From NCBI GenBank assembly GCA_037903475.1, contig JBAJFG010000545.1:1426001-1490000 (forward strand): a stretch of DNA of 64,000 nt, given 5' to 3'. Origin of the DNA: Ancylostoma caninum (lineage: Eukaryota > Nematoda > Chromadorea > Rhabditida > Ancylostomatidae). Of this stretch, positions 25,239 through 38,035 are shown piece by piece. The notes beneath the pieces were generated by a model. That model saw only the letters and a list, made by a program, of their open reading frames with translations. It ran no database searches and was not told the DNA's origin. Within the stretch, counting starts at the first letter, position 1, and the number at the start of each line of letters is the position of its first letter. The translations under genes and the position numbers were made by a program.

Positions 25239-27943
25239 TACGTACATATAGTTTTGCGACGGACCTTTTTGGGTAGGTTCAAAAATAGCAACATTTTCGA
25301 GGTCGACAACGTTGATTTGAGATATTTTTTCGAGCCAATGAAAATTTTCTTTTATATTCGAACTGTTTCCTCGAAAACTTCGAAGTTGTAACGCAACTGG
25401 GTCGAACGAGTCGAGTTCAAAAGCTAGCAGCATTTCCTCTCGGTTGCTGCTATCCTTTCCTCAGTATCTGCCATCCTTCATTAATAGGTGCTGAAAGGAG
25501 GAAAGCTTGAGCAGCAATCGTAGCTGCCCATTCAAAAGGATCTTAAGCACAACCTGCTCGGGAAAGTTTATTTTACAAAGTGCATAATATTACCTAGCGG
25601 CTACGATTGCACCTGCTAGGATGAACACTTCTTTATTTTTCCCTAACCTAAAAACGGATGAAAAAAGAAGAGATTTGGAGGAACACTCTCCAACCAACTC
25701 CGTTTTGCATAGTTACGTATGCATGCGTGCATGTTTTTGAATTCCATGCTCCCAACAGATCAGATTTCCCTGGGAATCCCAGACAACACGAAGCTCTCCA
25801 AGTTGAAAACGAATATGGAAAAGTATTATATATCCTAAGCGCAAATAGATAGCAGAAAGCATAAAAATTTTTGTAGAACTTTTCCCAGCATCACTTTGTC
25901 GAAGTTCAGTTACTCTACATACATATGCAGTTCCCGATTAATTTCGTGGGGATTGTGTAAGAAATGCAGTTATTGCTCCAGCAAATATTTAAATGTAATT
26001 CAGCCGTAGTTTAAAGAGGAATCACTCACTTCCAGCGGGTTTTTGTGATTACGCAGAAATTGCGGACAATCCCTGGATTTTGCAAGAAGTCGATGGTATA
26101 GAATCACATGATTTCTCGCGATTATCCTTGTGTTAAAGGTTGAATGTCTTCAAAAATTACTAGCGAGAGAGCTATCTTAAACTTCAATTCGAACTTAGCA
26201 AGACCGGGCAGAATCTGTAGGGCGAAATTGTGTGGTTTGGAGAAGCATTTCTAAACCTTATTCTACTTAGTTCAAGACTATTTGAATCAAAAAATTGACT
26301 ATTTTAATCTCTCAGAGAAAATTCAAAATCTGCAGGATGAGAATGAAAATCTATTTCACAATCTTATTTTACTTAGTTTAGGATCATTTAGATCAAAAAA
26401 CTGAGAAAGTTAAGACTGAACGACCATATCTCTTTCCCACTTCTCATTCATAGAAATTCCCAGTGGGCACATTGACAGGAACTAGTGTTCTTTGTCCATG
26501 GCTGCGAACGTCAACACAAGGAAAGTTAGCGATTCCTTTGTGAATAGCCAAAATTTGCAGCATAACAGGACGAGTTGTCCGGATCGATGGCGATTCTTGT
26601 CGGAGCATTGGGAAAGAAAAATCTTAGGCCGTCTTATCTAACAGGCATATGTAAATTTTTCAGTGCCATGTTGTCTTTAAAGGAGATACTTGTATTCCAA
26701 GAGTGATGGATGATGGGCTGGAAAAAAGACTAGATGCAGGATGAAGAGAAACATCGGGAATTGGAAGAATTTGGCTTGGTTAGGGGGAGTGCTGACTTAA
26801 ATTTGTAGTTGGAAGCCTAGCACAGTGTAAGAATCCTTTAAAAATCCCGAGTGTGGAAACATTGGAAATCAAGGATCCTTGAGATCCAAGTGGCAGCTTT
26901 TCCCTCAAACATGTTCTTGGTGTAACTACCAGAGCAAAACAACTTCGTTGCCACAGCTCTTATCCTACAATTACACTAAAACGCCGTTCAAGAGCCTGAG
27001 GTGATTAGTTGTACTATTTCTTTTGCTTGTGAAGCACTAAGAATTATTAGAGCTAAAAATAGAGAAATGAGGAGAAGAAAGATGAGAGAAGATCTGGGGT
27101 CTACGAGCAAGCCATTCTTTCCTCAACAATGTTACTGCTGCAGCTCTTATTAGACCTATCCATCCTGACTTTTTTCCGGAGAGGAGTCGCATCATCCGCT
27201 GCACCACCCTCAACAGCTCGCTTGTCAAGCGTCAAGGACACATACTTCAGGGCCAATCGCATACGTTAGCATGGAGCGAGCTGCTTTTTTCCATCTCTCC
27301 CACAGCAAACCTAATTAGTCTGCCAACTATGCTAAGCAGCTGAAAACATCATCTTTGAAATCTGCCAGGAATTTTTCCGGATGGCATCAATATAGCTTCT
27401 TACGCAAGCATTCGGTCAAGTGAGCTGGAAAAAAGGAAAAAAATACACAAAAATGGCTGAAAATGAGCAAGCAGCATGTTGAACTGTAGAGTAGAATAGA
27501 GAATTTGAAATTCTCCAAGTAAGTAGTAAAGGAATCTCCAAGTAATTTTGCTGTATTCTTACTGTTACTTTACTAAATATTACTCTTATTCCACTACTAA
27601 TATCTTTATCATTATCCTGTTACTCCATGCTTCAGTGATGTTTCAGTAGCTTAATTCTGTCGTCTACTCGTTCGAGCACAGTTCAGGTAGTATTGTAGTC
27701 GAATTATCACTTCATAACTGCAGACGGATGAACAAGATGATGGAAGAAGCAGAAACTGTTTTTTTTCTGATGACGTCGAGTGGAGTCGGATGGGAAAATA
27801 CAAGGAAAAGCCCAGAAATGTTTACAAATCATAACCAGTAAACATAAAATAAATAAGTGAACTATAGAAAATGTTATACACCCATCACACTGCGGAGAAT
27901 ACTTTGCTTTCAATTATATTGTGGCCAAAAGACAATAAAATAG
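25239..27943. other. No supportable gene; interrupted open frame next to the TIR element
   Basis: A minus-strand frame at about 25250-25433 (FELDSFDPVALQLRSF, then NVVDLENVAIFEPTQKGP) runs straight into the TIR element, suggesting that the element landed in older coding or repeat DNA. Imperfect direct repeats lie at about 26255-26330 and 26360-26410 (shared cttattctacttagttcaa-type segments). Confidence 0.35.
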
Positions 27944-28184
27944 TATATCTAGGACCGAATAATTCATTGTAATATATTAGAATTCAAAAAATTTGGTTTG
28001 AATCAGGCGAACTTTCGAAATTCCAAGAAAGAGTGAGATGCACAACCTTTAAGGAATGTCAAAAAAAAACGTCCAGAGCCTGCTCTTTTTCCAACACTCG
28101 GATTTTTTGATTTTGGTTCTGAGACGATTTAGAAAAAAATAGGTAATTCGATTCCCATTTCAGTACTATTCGGTCCTAAGTATA
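27944..28184. mobile_element. MITE-like element, TIR AGGACCGAATA, copy 2
   Basis: About 241 bp bounded by tatatctaggaccgaata and ctattcggtcctaagtata. It has the same termini as the element at 8995-9232, with diverged interior sequence and no open frame. Confidence 0.65.
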
Positions 28185-30644
28185 CATAGAAAACAGGCGC
28201 CTTTGTGGGCTTTGCATCGTGTGCCTTGCATCCTGAACGAAAACGAGGTGTTGCTTGGATTCTATCAGTAGCCCTTCACAACCCACTGCATTCTTCTGCA
28301 ATCAACCACTGTCTCCACACTGTAGCTATCCGTTTTTTTTTGCCTTTCCTTCATTACACCCCTATTGTAAACATAGAGAAGGAGCTGATTTCCTAGGTGG
28401 TGCACTGATACTGTACTTGAAAGACACAACTAAGTAAATTTGCTGAGCTTTAACAAAGCAGAAAAAATTCCTGCACGATAAGCAATGCTCGACATTTGAG
28501 TAAACACTGAGCGTAGCTTTGAGAACAGAAAAAAAACTTGCACCACACAAGAAGAGGCTTATGTATGTAGCTGCAGATTACCAGTATTAACAATAGAAAG
28601 GCAAATAAAGTCGCACAGAATGCTTTGAATGCTTGAGCTTTGAGATTACAGGCACTCGTTCTTATGCCTTCTACACAATGCCATATGCTCTTTAAATACG
28701 CCAGGTGATAATGTCGATCCAAGCAAGTGAGGTCATCTATTCTGAAGAACAAGTAAGGCAACGACCTTAGCCAAATACATAAACATGAGCTTGCGTACGC
28801 CTTTTTCCTTTCTCTACAGTTCTGGAGCTTTCTAAAGGAATAGTTTTCATTGGAAGAATAAATAACCGTTAAAAAGTGGAAATCTTACGTGCTCGCGTCA
28901 CTTCGGCAGTTCTCGGCGGGAAGTTAGTTATCTTTGTAAGACTATTTCTTTAGAAATTATCTTATCTTACCTATTTTGTTCTCATAGTTGCTCTCGAAAA
29001 ACACTTAATTATTCTAGCCTTGAGCAATCTCTTCACTTTTTTTTGCTTCTTCCCTCAGTACTTGACCAGAGATGGCTATCACGCTCCTTCGGTAGGCCAA
29101 AGACACTTTTAACGATACGACAAGATAATGGGAAACTATTATAGTTTACCTTTTTTCAAATGGGAGAGAGACAGCGCAGGGTTGTTCAGATTGGAGGACT
29201 ATCAAAAAACTTCCAGGAAAGCATCAAAAAGTCCGGCAAGCCCATTCTTCTTTGAAGGGATTAGGCTACAGGACGGACGAACGAGCATTATATCCTAGAG
29301 CGGAAGGGCTGCACGCACCGTCTTACACAAGGAACTAGCATAGAATCAGCGAGGAGCCCCCAAGCAGTCGAGGAAATAACTTTCGGCGGAAAGGAGTGGA
29401 AAAAAGACAGTTCGCCATCTCGGCGCTGATTGAGGCGTCGATGAAGCAGCGGAGGATGGAACGACAGAAAAGGGGAGAGGCGAGTTTTTATCTGTGAACT
29501 CCCACATTATTCATGTTACCTCATGCATTGTTGAAGCTTGCAAGTCTCTGGGCTTGGGAGGATTATTCCTGGGATGTTTTCCAGTGCAAATGAAAAAGGT
29601 CCTGCAAAAACTGTCGTCACCGTCGCTGATTGTGCATATGGTGCAGTGATCATATGTACATAGGACCATTAAAAAACGTCATCGGAGGAACCAAAGTTTC
29701 TACAGCTACCGTATCTCCAGTGAAGTTCGGGAAAGACCTCTGGAAAGGGTGCTGTTTGTGCGCCTGTCATTTTTTCTGTATCTCATGTTACTACGGAAAC
29801 ATAAGGAGAAGCCGAAGTGGCCATTCTTGGATGATTTATAGGGAACAGCCACTGATGGTGTGATCTCAATGCTTTGTGGTGGGTGCATTTTCCCCTTAGA
29901 GGGAAAGGTATAATAGGATCTCAGGGATATCTGTATTCGAATAAATCAAAATTCAAACCATTTGAAAAGCAAATCGTTTGAAGAAGTCCAGAAATATTTC
30001 AAACGTCAGCCGTTGAAAAAATCACGCGATCGTAAATGGAGTTATGCAGCTACTTATTTATGCTTGGTGGGGTGGATACCCTTGAAAATTCCCATTTCCT
30101 CTGATTTTCAGGACACTTTTGTAGAAATTGCGAACCTCAAAGAACCAGGCCTTCGGAAAACCATATTCCAAGCGCAAAGATCCAGTAAAATTCAATTCTC
30201 TCAGAGGTGCATGCAGAGGATCCCACTCTAATAAATGTGCCGCAAGAAAGCAACTCAAACAATGCATTGCGTCGAGTACAGAGCCTAACTGTATCTCCCC
30301 CAGTTGCTACCATCCTGACCTCATTTACTGCTCAAGTTTTCTTTCTTTAACAGCAAATAAGGAAACATGGCAGCAATTGAGGGAGAGTGGCAGCAACCAG
30401 AAGGATATGCCGGTAGGTTGTCAACACCCGCAACTGGAGCTACACCACTTCCAAGGTGACCCTCTAACTGTCTGCGCATCCACACGTCCCTTGCTATCTC
30501 TCGCCCAAACGGGTAGTGAGGCGCATGCACTGGCCCAAAAATTAGCATTTCCAGTACGTTCCCGTACGCGCTTCTGGGTTCAGATATTTTCGGGGAGAAC
30601 AACCATCAGGGCCCGAACACCTGCTTGATGGGGAATGGATGGGT
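28185..30644. other. No supportable gene
   Basis: Frames up to 166 codons (30128-30628, +) have no recognisable domain and no splice support. A hydrophobic segment on the minus strand near 28590 (FCATLFAFLLLILVICSYI) is the only membrane-like feature and cannot be joined to anything. Confidence 0.3.
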
Positions 30645-31015
30645 TGTCTCATACCCATGGGTAGCATTTGAATATAGACATTAAAGCGTAAGGACAAACA
30701 TGTCGATGGGTTCTAGGGCCTGGATGCATCATTGAGATTACTCAAGGTGCACCCCCCTGTTGACGGTGGGTAAAATTATGTGTGGTTGGCACATTAACCC
30801 TGGGTAACTTCGATTGTGCATGTGGCCCTTGGTGAAGGGTAAATTTGAGGCCGCATGCATAGATGAGATTACCCGGGGGAAACATTATAACACAAATTTA
30901 GCCACCGTTAACAAGGGAGTCGACACGTTTACCCTGGGTAATCCCGATGATGCATCCGAGTCTTGGGCACGTTTATACATTTACCATGGGTAATCTCAAC
31001 AATGCATCCAGGCCA
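30645..31015. repeat. Palindromic repeat cluster (gggtaaac/gttgac units)
   Basis: Several direct and inverted copies of a unit are present, with pieces gagattac(c/t)c, ccctgggtaa, cacgttta(c) and gttgacggtgggtaaa, each near a gcatca or gcatcc motif. A related fragment lies at 50060-50260. It is a dispersed repeat family of unknown type. Confidence 0.6.
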
Positions 31016-31799
31016 AGCAGTATAATGAGTTTGAGGACAGCAGTAATGGCATAAAACTGCGCTGAGGTCCATATTTCCTTCACAGATGATTCAAGCAGTA
31101 CATAACTTCCAAGAAAAAGGCCAGTCCGGATACGCACGGAGGTGCACGGGAAATCCATACGCTCGCGTCGGTTCCTAGTCGGCAGAAGAGTCGAACGAAT
31201 GGACGCGGCTGCTCAGCAGTGTCCGAGGTCGAGGAGTTTTCGCGTCCTCAGCACCGCCTCGCGTCTTCTCCACGCCTCCCTCGCCGGGCTGGCGTTCCAA
31301 AAGCACGCCGGCCAGTAAATATACACACACACCCTCACAATCGATGTGCCGCACTAACACCAGCTGGGTTCTCAATCAGCACCGCTCCTTTTTCAGGATT
31401 CATTTCGAACATCGCATGGAGCGAGTGACTTTCCGCACAAGGGGAACCAGAAGAGATGCCCCTCATCGAGAGGGCTCCACTAGAAATTCTCTGGAGAATC
31501 CATGCACGCCATCAAAATTAGCATCGATGCTGGGGGCGCGAACAAACAACAAATCTCACATAAACAAAATCAGAGTCAAGCTGCGCTCCCCCACTAAAAC
31601 GGGACACGATGCGTTTTTATGGCAGCTCCTCTGAGATTTGCGGCCGGGAAGCAGCGGCCAACGGTGTGGACGACAGCCCTGGCTATGATGTCCAAATGTT
31701 CCCAGTGGAATAAAGTAGAGAAGTGCTGTTCAATGGACAGCCATTATGCAAGTGGATTAGGGAATGATGTAGAGGATGCGCTGAGAGGTTGACGTTTTT
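31016..31799. other. CpG-rich segment, no secure gene
   Basis: 31150-31480 is rich in CpG. A short plus-strand frame from 31200 reads MDAAAQQCPRSRSFRVLSTA and stops after 39 codons. Its Arg/Ala/Ser-rich composition resembles a mitochondrial presequence, but no continuation was found. Confidence 0.3.
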
Positions 31800-32240
31800 C
31801 AATGGGTTCATTCATTCATTCATTCATTCATTCATTCATTCATTCATTCATTCATTCATTCATTCATTCATTCACGTCATTCACGTCACTCATTCATTCA
31901 TTCATTCACGTCATTCATTCACTCACTCACTCATTCATTCATTCGTTCGTTCGTTCATTCACGTCATTCATTCACTCATTCATTCATTCATCCATTCATT
32001 CACGTCACTCATTCACGTCATTCATTCACTCACTCATTCAATCATTCATAACATTTATTTATTTATTTATTTAATCACGTCACTCATTCATCCATTCATT
32101 CACGTCACTCATTCACGTCATTCATAGCACTCATTCATCCATTCTTAGCATTCATTCATTCATTCTTAGCATTCATTCATTCATTCATTTATTCGTTCAG
32201 TCATTCATTCACAAATTCATTCATTCGTTCATTTATTCAT
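31800..32240. repeat. (ATTC)n tetranucleotide array
   Basis: About 440 bp of cattcattc units with interspersed cacgtcattcactcact and cattcatagc variants. Open frames of Ile-His-Ser-Phe are artefacts. The unit is the reverse complement of the 13.6-kb array. Confidence 0.9.
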
Positions 32241-34299
32241 TTATCCATAAACACGCTCACTAACTGGAGCACCATTTTGCTTAAAATTAGCCTTTTTTCC
32301 TCGTTTCACCTCACATCCTCTTAATGAATCAAAATGGAAGAAGTCATGCATCATTTGTACATAGTTAAGCTACAATACATCAAAATTATTTTTTTAAAAA
32401 TAACTAAAGCGGTTTGTCATTATTGATTTCCGTATATGGAAATGTGGGAGTCATCATTGTGATACAGGTTCTGGAAAAATCTCTCCTAGGAACCCTGCAC
32501 TACCAAATACGATCTACACATGTTAGCTGTGGTGAAGAGCATCGATATCATCAGGATTTTGAGCTGGAACATGAGATATTTTATGGACATATTTCGTATC
32601 TACAAACAATTCATTAATCAAGGTGACATGATGGATTATCTAGAGGACATTAACAACGTGTATGTATGTACATAGTATGCAATAAAGTAGAACACTAATG
32701 GGTCTTTGGAAAAAATAGCACAACAAACAAATTTATCATTCGAAGGTGTAAATTTTTCTTTAAAAGGATTTTCTCGTAAAAACAGGAAGGGAATGTCGAA
32801 AGGAGGTTTGAAAGGAATTGTCTGGATCAGAAGTACATCGACGAAATGAAGAAAGAAATGGCTCAACTCATAAATCAAGCGAAGTGCTCGTGAAAGTGCC
32901 GCAGAAGCGCAGTCAAGCGTCGGCGCAAAATGATCCGAAATGACTGCTGCAGGAGCGATGTGCGAAATATTTGATGTTGAGAGGCATGATTCCAGAAATC
33001 CATGCATTTCGTCCATAATCCTCGTAAATTGTTCGAACAAACAGACATCCTTAGTTCAACCTGCCTCATGATTAAGCTATTGATGTGGCAAATTTTTTGT
33101 TCTCCTCCTTCCAGAAGAGACTAATTAAAGCAATAGAAATATTTAGAAAATATATAGAAAGCCTTCTTATCAGGAATGATTCTCAGCTAGGGGACCGGTC
33201 CTGAAACTATTGCAGGGTACCAGCCTCTGCCAAAGCCATTGAGAGTAGAGAATGTATAACTGGAGCGACATCTGTCACTCAAACAGCGTACTGGAGTGGC
33301 TGAATGCGAGTAAAGCTTAGTATTATGAGAACGCGAAGGCTCAGCGAGGATTGTCAAGGAAATGCTGGCAGGAGAATCCGTCCAGGAGCCATACTAATGC
33401 TTTCTTTCGAAAAAAAAAATCAAGTGGGGATAGCTTGCATAGCTTGCCAACAGCTACCCGCCGCTTTGTCCGTCTAGCCGCTCATCTATCCTTACAGCTG
33501 CTTTCCAAAGCGCAAACAAGTGCATTTTCCGGGCTCTTGAGAGGGGTAAAACAGCTCAATGTCGGCTCTACTCTGCTCGAGTGAGTATGTTTGATCAGTG
33601 GTGCATAACAAGCACTTTAAAGTGAGCGATAACTGTATCGCTCGACAATCTGAATGTGAAGCACAGAGGCAAGGAGAATAATTGGGAAAACAAAAAAAAA
33701 CTAGAAAGTACGGGGCTATGATTATCTAAAAATGTGAGTATGGAAGCGATATTTTTTGTTGTCTTCATCAAAGATGGTGGAATTCCAGCATGACTTATGC
33801 TATATTCCCCAATTTTTCCTTTATTTTTCACTATAATGAGCACTTCCTTCACATGAAAAAATCCGCAGAAAGGTGGATAAGATGGTGAAGAGATCAAGGA
33901 TGAGGACTGATATAAAAGATGGATGGTTGAGACGAACTATAAGAAAGAAAAGTGAGGATACATATTGATCCTGAAATACGAGCTGGCTCTACTTGACTTC
34001 GGTTTGCCTCAGCTACTGCAACGATCAGCCTAAGAGTTACCATCTATTTCAAGTTGGATTCCTGGTATTTTTTAGGAATCAGAGTACAGGATGTAACAAC
34101 ATTGACAATATCATTGACAAATACCAGCTAAATTCCAGAGATTGTCGGCTTACATAGCTCATTTCGCTAAATTTTGCCTGTTTCAAAATAAATCCCCTTT
34201 AAACATCACGTCATTAATGATCACATTTAAGAAAACTTGATGATCTCGTTCAGTTTAGGATAAATATTGAGTAAATGAGGTTTTTTTTCATGTGATCAG
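32241..34299. other. No supportable gene
   Basis: A minus-strand frame at 32636-33040 (134 codons) and a plus-strand frame in the same interval (contains SSEVLVKVPQKRSQASA) are both open and mutually exclusive. Neither has clear splice sites or motifs. Confidence 0.3.
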
Positions 34300-34505
34300 A
34301 ATCGTCAGGCCAACCTCCACCAGATGCGCGCGTTAGACTCGCGTGCGTCTATGTGATGACGGATAGATTCAGTCGCAGGACTGACGTACGTGTGACGGAA
34401 GTGTTCGCGCCCTCGGGACTGCCACGCGAAAATTTCATTCAGGACATGCATGCCACCTTGAGCGGTCTCACAAAAGAGCATTCACAAACAGAAGCGTGCG
34501 TCTGA
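34300..34505 (+). CDS. Candidate terminal exon, unknown protein
   Basis: The exon follows a T-rich acceptor (tttcatgtgatcag) and runs 67 codons to TGA. The encoded segment is markedly more GC-rich than its surroundings and reads like protein (ARVRLACVYVMTDRFSRRTD, then VTEVFAPSGLPRENFIQDMH). It enters needing one carried base, which the exon at 22540-22692 supplies. That pairing is inference. No family recognised. Confidence 0.4.
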
Positions 34506-34509
34506 CGCA

Positions 34510-34563
34510 CGCACTAAGTATAAATTGCCCTATCACCGCACTAAGTATAAATTGCCCTATCAC
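34510..34563. repeat. Perfect 27-bp tandem duplication
   Basis: Two identical head-to-tail copies (34510-34536 and 34537-34563) of a unit containing actaagtataaattgccc lie directly after the stop codon of the preceding candidate exon. Confidence 0.9.
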
Positions 34564-36484
34564 AAATGTTCTACGGATAAGGTGAGGTGCTTCTGAGAAT
34601 AGGCTGCGGAGAAATAAATAGAAAGTAGTTACTGACCTCGAATTGTCGTCGAATTCCAGTGGCAACGTCGGAGGCATTGTACGAGACAGTACTGGATAGT
34701 TTTTTTTTCTCCTGAAACAATACGATTTTCCACAAACAATTACTTTTTTGCATATTGGTCTACTCCTCTCCAACTGGGAGTTTTATTTGTTGAACTGCAC
34801 TCGAACGCAAAGCAAACTTTATAGAAATTCTCGTATTCCATAAGCTACTCTAAGAATGAGCGTTATTCTAAAAAGGCATTTACTCCACATAAGAAAAAGC
34901 AGCGACATCGTGCACATCCATGGATAAACAGAAAAGTGAGAGCAGTGTTGTTTTGCCAGCGAGTAAATGACTTCGGTAAAGAAATGAACGTCCCACAAAG
35001 CCCTCTCACAAATATTTTGCTCACCTGGCAGCGATTCTGTGCAGTGTTACTGTTCAAACACAACAAATCACCAGAAAAAATTAATCTTCGAGCACTGGCA
35101 CACGGATAAATCCACATTTTGAGCACGTAGCAGTGTTTGAGTAGATGTTTGAGTAGATGTGCTGTCGCAGCGAGCATCCTGGGAAATGTGCAGGAACGGC
35201 AAATTAAAGCAAGTTTGTAGAAATATTCGCACCTACAACAACTTTGCTCTATTCTGCCTGGCTAAACAGGAATTTTCCTTCTTCTTCCCAGATCTTCCCA
35301 AAAGATCTTCCCAGGGACACCTGCAAAACGCGCATTATCGTGAATATGGTGCGGCAGACACAAAGGCAGTGGCATTAATACGAAGATCAGATAGACAAGT
35401 TTTAGTTTTACTTATTTTTACACATTTTATGCCTGTCCCGTCCTTCAGCCGCTCATTGAACTCGCGCTGTAACCCGTGAACTCTGTGGAACCACTAGAAA
35501 ATTCTATGCTGAACCCGTAAACGTTGCCGGGGAACGCTGGCGCGAATGGCACCGGATACAAAGCTAGCTCTCCAGCTTGTTGCAGAACAATCCTCCTGTT
35601 CTCGTTCTGAAACCAATTTCACTTATTTTTCTCGAATTCTGAAATATCGGGGCAGAATAATCGCGATATCCCGTAAATACGGGGTCTGTTGAATTCTCGA
35701 AATATGAGTTTGATATCGAACCTATCTTTATGATGAAATTTACGTAATTTCTTCAACCTCTGAGCAGTTTATCCTCTTCTTTTGCCAACGTAAGGGATAT
35801 AGAAACTTGAGGCCCGCCTTTCTGTGAAGCATAATAACGAACTGCATCACAGGAGGTATTAAAGGAGCTCTGAAAAATACAAAATCCAGAAAAAAAACGG
35901 AAACTTCTGGAAATGTTATTGTATCATTTAGATCTAGTCTCACACCAGCACGCATTCTCTTGGGTGGAGACTGCACTATTCCTTTTGGGTGGAAACTGTG
36001 ACCCTGTCCAGGAACTCTATCGAGTACAAGAGGCATTAATGGCTATGGCACGTCTGAAAAAGAGTACGCGCCGCACCGCCCCCGGGACGCGGCAGACCGG
36101 CCAGGCCTTGTGGTTTTCGAACTTGAGCGGGATCCCTGCTTTGTTTGTTCCTCCCATCCCCTATGTCTGTGTAATCGAATTGCAAGAATCTGACCATAGC
36201 TCCCAGCTGGTTCGCCGCTCCGCGTGGAGGTGCAGCGCGGCTTCGTTCTTATGTGTGCAATAACGCCACTTCCCGTATCTTCTTTACTCTAATTCTCCTT
36301 CACATTTTACTGCATTGACTCACAAGTCGTAGCCACTAGCCGGATATCTACAGAATTTCAGCTCCTATCCGTCTATGACATCGCCTGAGAAATCCACTGA
36401 AAATTAGCTGGATCTCCCTCCTAACAACAACCTACCTCATCACGTCTCGATCATCGCAATATCTCCATCATAACGGAAAAAAAT
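34564..36484. other. Intergenic; GC-rich DNA upstream of the Clc-like gene
   Basis: No exon could be supported. 36050-36250 is GC- and CpG-rich (gccgcaccgcccccgggacg) and lies 230-430 bp before the Clc-like ATG, so it is a plausible promoter region. Confidence 0.35.
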
Positions 36485-37847
36485 ATGGCGAAGCTGCGAC
36501 TTGGATTTGGCGTCATCATTATCTTTGCGTTTATACTCACTCTAATCGCACTGTTTACACCAGGATGGAGAAGTTACCAGGTGAATACTGCATCATGAAA
36601 ATTCGCTTTTTTCGCATTAACAAATATCACCTGCAAAAAACCACAAATTTCACAGAACTTTGCGGTTGTTTTTTCGATTTCGGTTTATCTCCATTGAAAG
36701 GCGAATTTTAAGAATGTGAAGCGTTATACCTGGAGAGGGTGGCGCGGAAAAGCTCTGCGATTGGTCAATTCACGTAACCCGCCAATCGAAGAGCTCAGTG
36801 GCGCCGCCCTTTCCAGGTATAACGCTATAACGCTCCATATCCGAATTTTAATTGTGAAAAGGCGGCTGAAATTGGCTGCTCTTCAATTATATAGCAGTAC
36901 TTTATTAGCAATTTGCAATAAAATACATGTGTTAGATGCCTGTTTGTCCCAATAACCAAGAGATAACCCTGATTCAGGGTGATGGTGCTCCAGACTTCGG
37001 TTTAGTGTCGCATCATTGTGGAGAAGGAAATCGTAAAGTGAATGAGTGGGACTGTTCGAAATGGGCTCATGTGAGTGATATGAACCTCATTACGATACTG
37101 TACAAATGATACATATCGACTTTCAGTCCAAAGCCTCTCATGAGAAGGTTACACTGGGTCTGGTCATCGTCGCTTGTGTACTTCAGGCCGTTGCTATCGG
37201 TACGTTTTGTTTGAATATATATGAAATACGGTAGGTCCAGCAACGACAGCGTTGTCCAATGAGGACTTTCGCTATTATGACTTCCTCAAACCTTGGACTT
37301 TAAACCACATCCATATTTCCATGCTGGATATTTCTATCCTAATACTCAAAAATCTGCTACAGTCACATGGTTCACAGCTAGAAACCTCTATTTCTCCAGA
37401 AAACTCTTTATTCCTATAGGCCACTCATCCGCACCAGTTCAAGGCAATGTGGGCGGGGCCTATAATTCACATTACGAAATGTATATTCCTACTCAGGATG
37501 TTTCTTCGCTCTGTTCTCTCCACGGGTTCGTCTTGGCATTCCAACTGCTGGCATCTGTGCCCTGGCGTTTCTGTGTCTTTTCATCGCAATTCTGGTGTAT
37601 GGAGTCAGATATCGGAGTAAAGTTGGTGAGCACACTACTATATATGTAGCACGCTGCTAAACCAAGCGGTATTAATCAATTATCGACCGATTTTACAGCT
37701 TACATGACATCAATGTCCTATGAATTGCTCGCGAACATCTATCTGGGCTACGCGTATTGGATAGCAGTGGTCGCCACTATTTTCACTCTTCTTGCTGCCG
37801 TGGTGGCAGGTGGCATGATCGGTGATCATCGCATGCCTATTGATTGA
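36485..37847 (+). CDS. Clc-like (claudin-superfamily) four-TM protein
   Basis: Five exons join in phase: 36485-36580, 36978-37070, 37127-37199, 37497-37625 and 37699-37847, giving 179 residues. TM1 (GVIIIFAFILTLIALF) is followed by TPGWRSY, resembling the W-x-PGW motif of nematode Clc-like proteins. The first loop has two Cys (HHCGEG, EWDCSKW), as in claudins and PMP22 relatives. TM2 is VTLGLVIVACVLQAVAI, TM3 GIPTAGICALAFLCLFIAIL and TM4 YWIAVVATIFTLLAAVVAG. Both termini are short and face the cytoplasm in this fold. Nematode Clc-like proteins act at cell contacts and as signalling partners (for example C. elegans NSY-4). The exact orthologue is not assigned. An AATAAA lies at 37993-37998, about 146 nt after the stop. 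Intron 1 carries a foldback element. Confidence 0.85.
36720..36826. repeat. Intronic foldback element, about 45-bp arms
   Basis: The left arm begins agcgttatacctgga and the right arm ends tccaggtataacgct. The arms also share agctct and gattgg blocks, with about eight mismatches. It sits inside intron 1 of the Clc-like gene. Confidence 0.8.
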
Positions 37848-37904
37848 TTTATTGATTTTCCGTGGCCATTCCTAAAATGTATGAGAGTACAATGTATCAT
37901 GAAA

Positions 37905-38035
37905 GAAAATAGGGCGGTGCCATTGTTGCACGATTGGTGCATCCATACACCCCTTGGCGCCTTTCATTGTCAACTATTCCATCGCTCAAGGTAATAAAAC
38001 ACACCAATCGCAGAAGAGTGACACCGCCCATTTTC
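37905..38035. repeat. MITE-like inverted repeat, 3' of Clc-like gene
   Basis: Imperfect inverted ends are aaaatagggcggtgccattg and caccgcccatttt, with shared cgattggtg and caccaatcg blocks. The element overlaps the probable 3' UTR and its AATAAA. Confidence 0.6.

Noticed and set aside
30128..30628. 166-codon plus-strand frame
   Set aside because: Composition is not protein-like, there are no domains, and it runs to the edge of a repeat cluster.
32636..33040. 134-codon minus-strand frame
   Set aside because: No recognised motifs or splice signals, and a competing plus-strand frame covers the same DNA.
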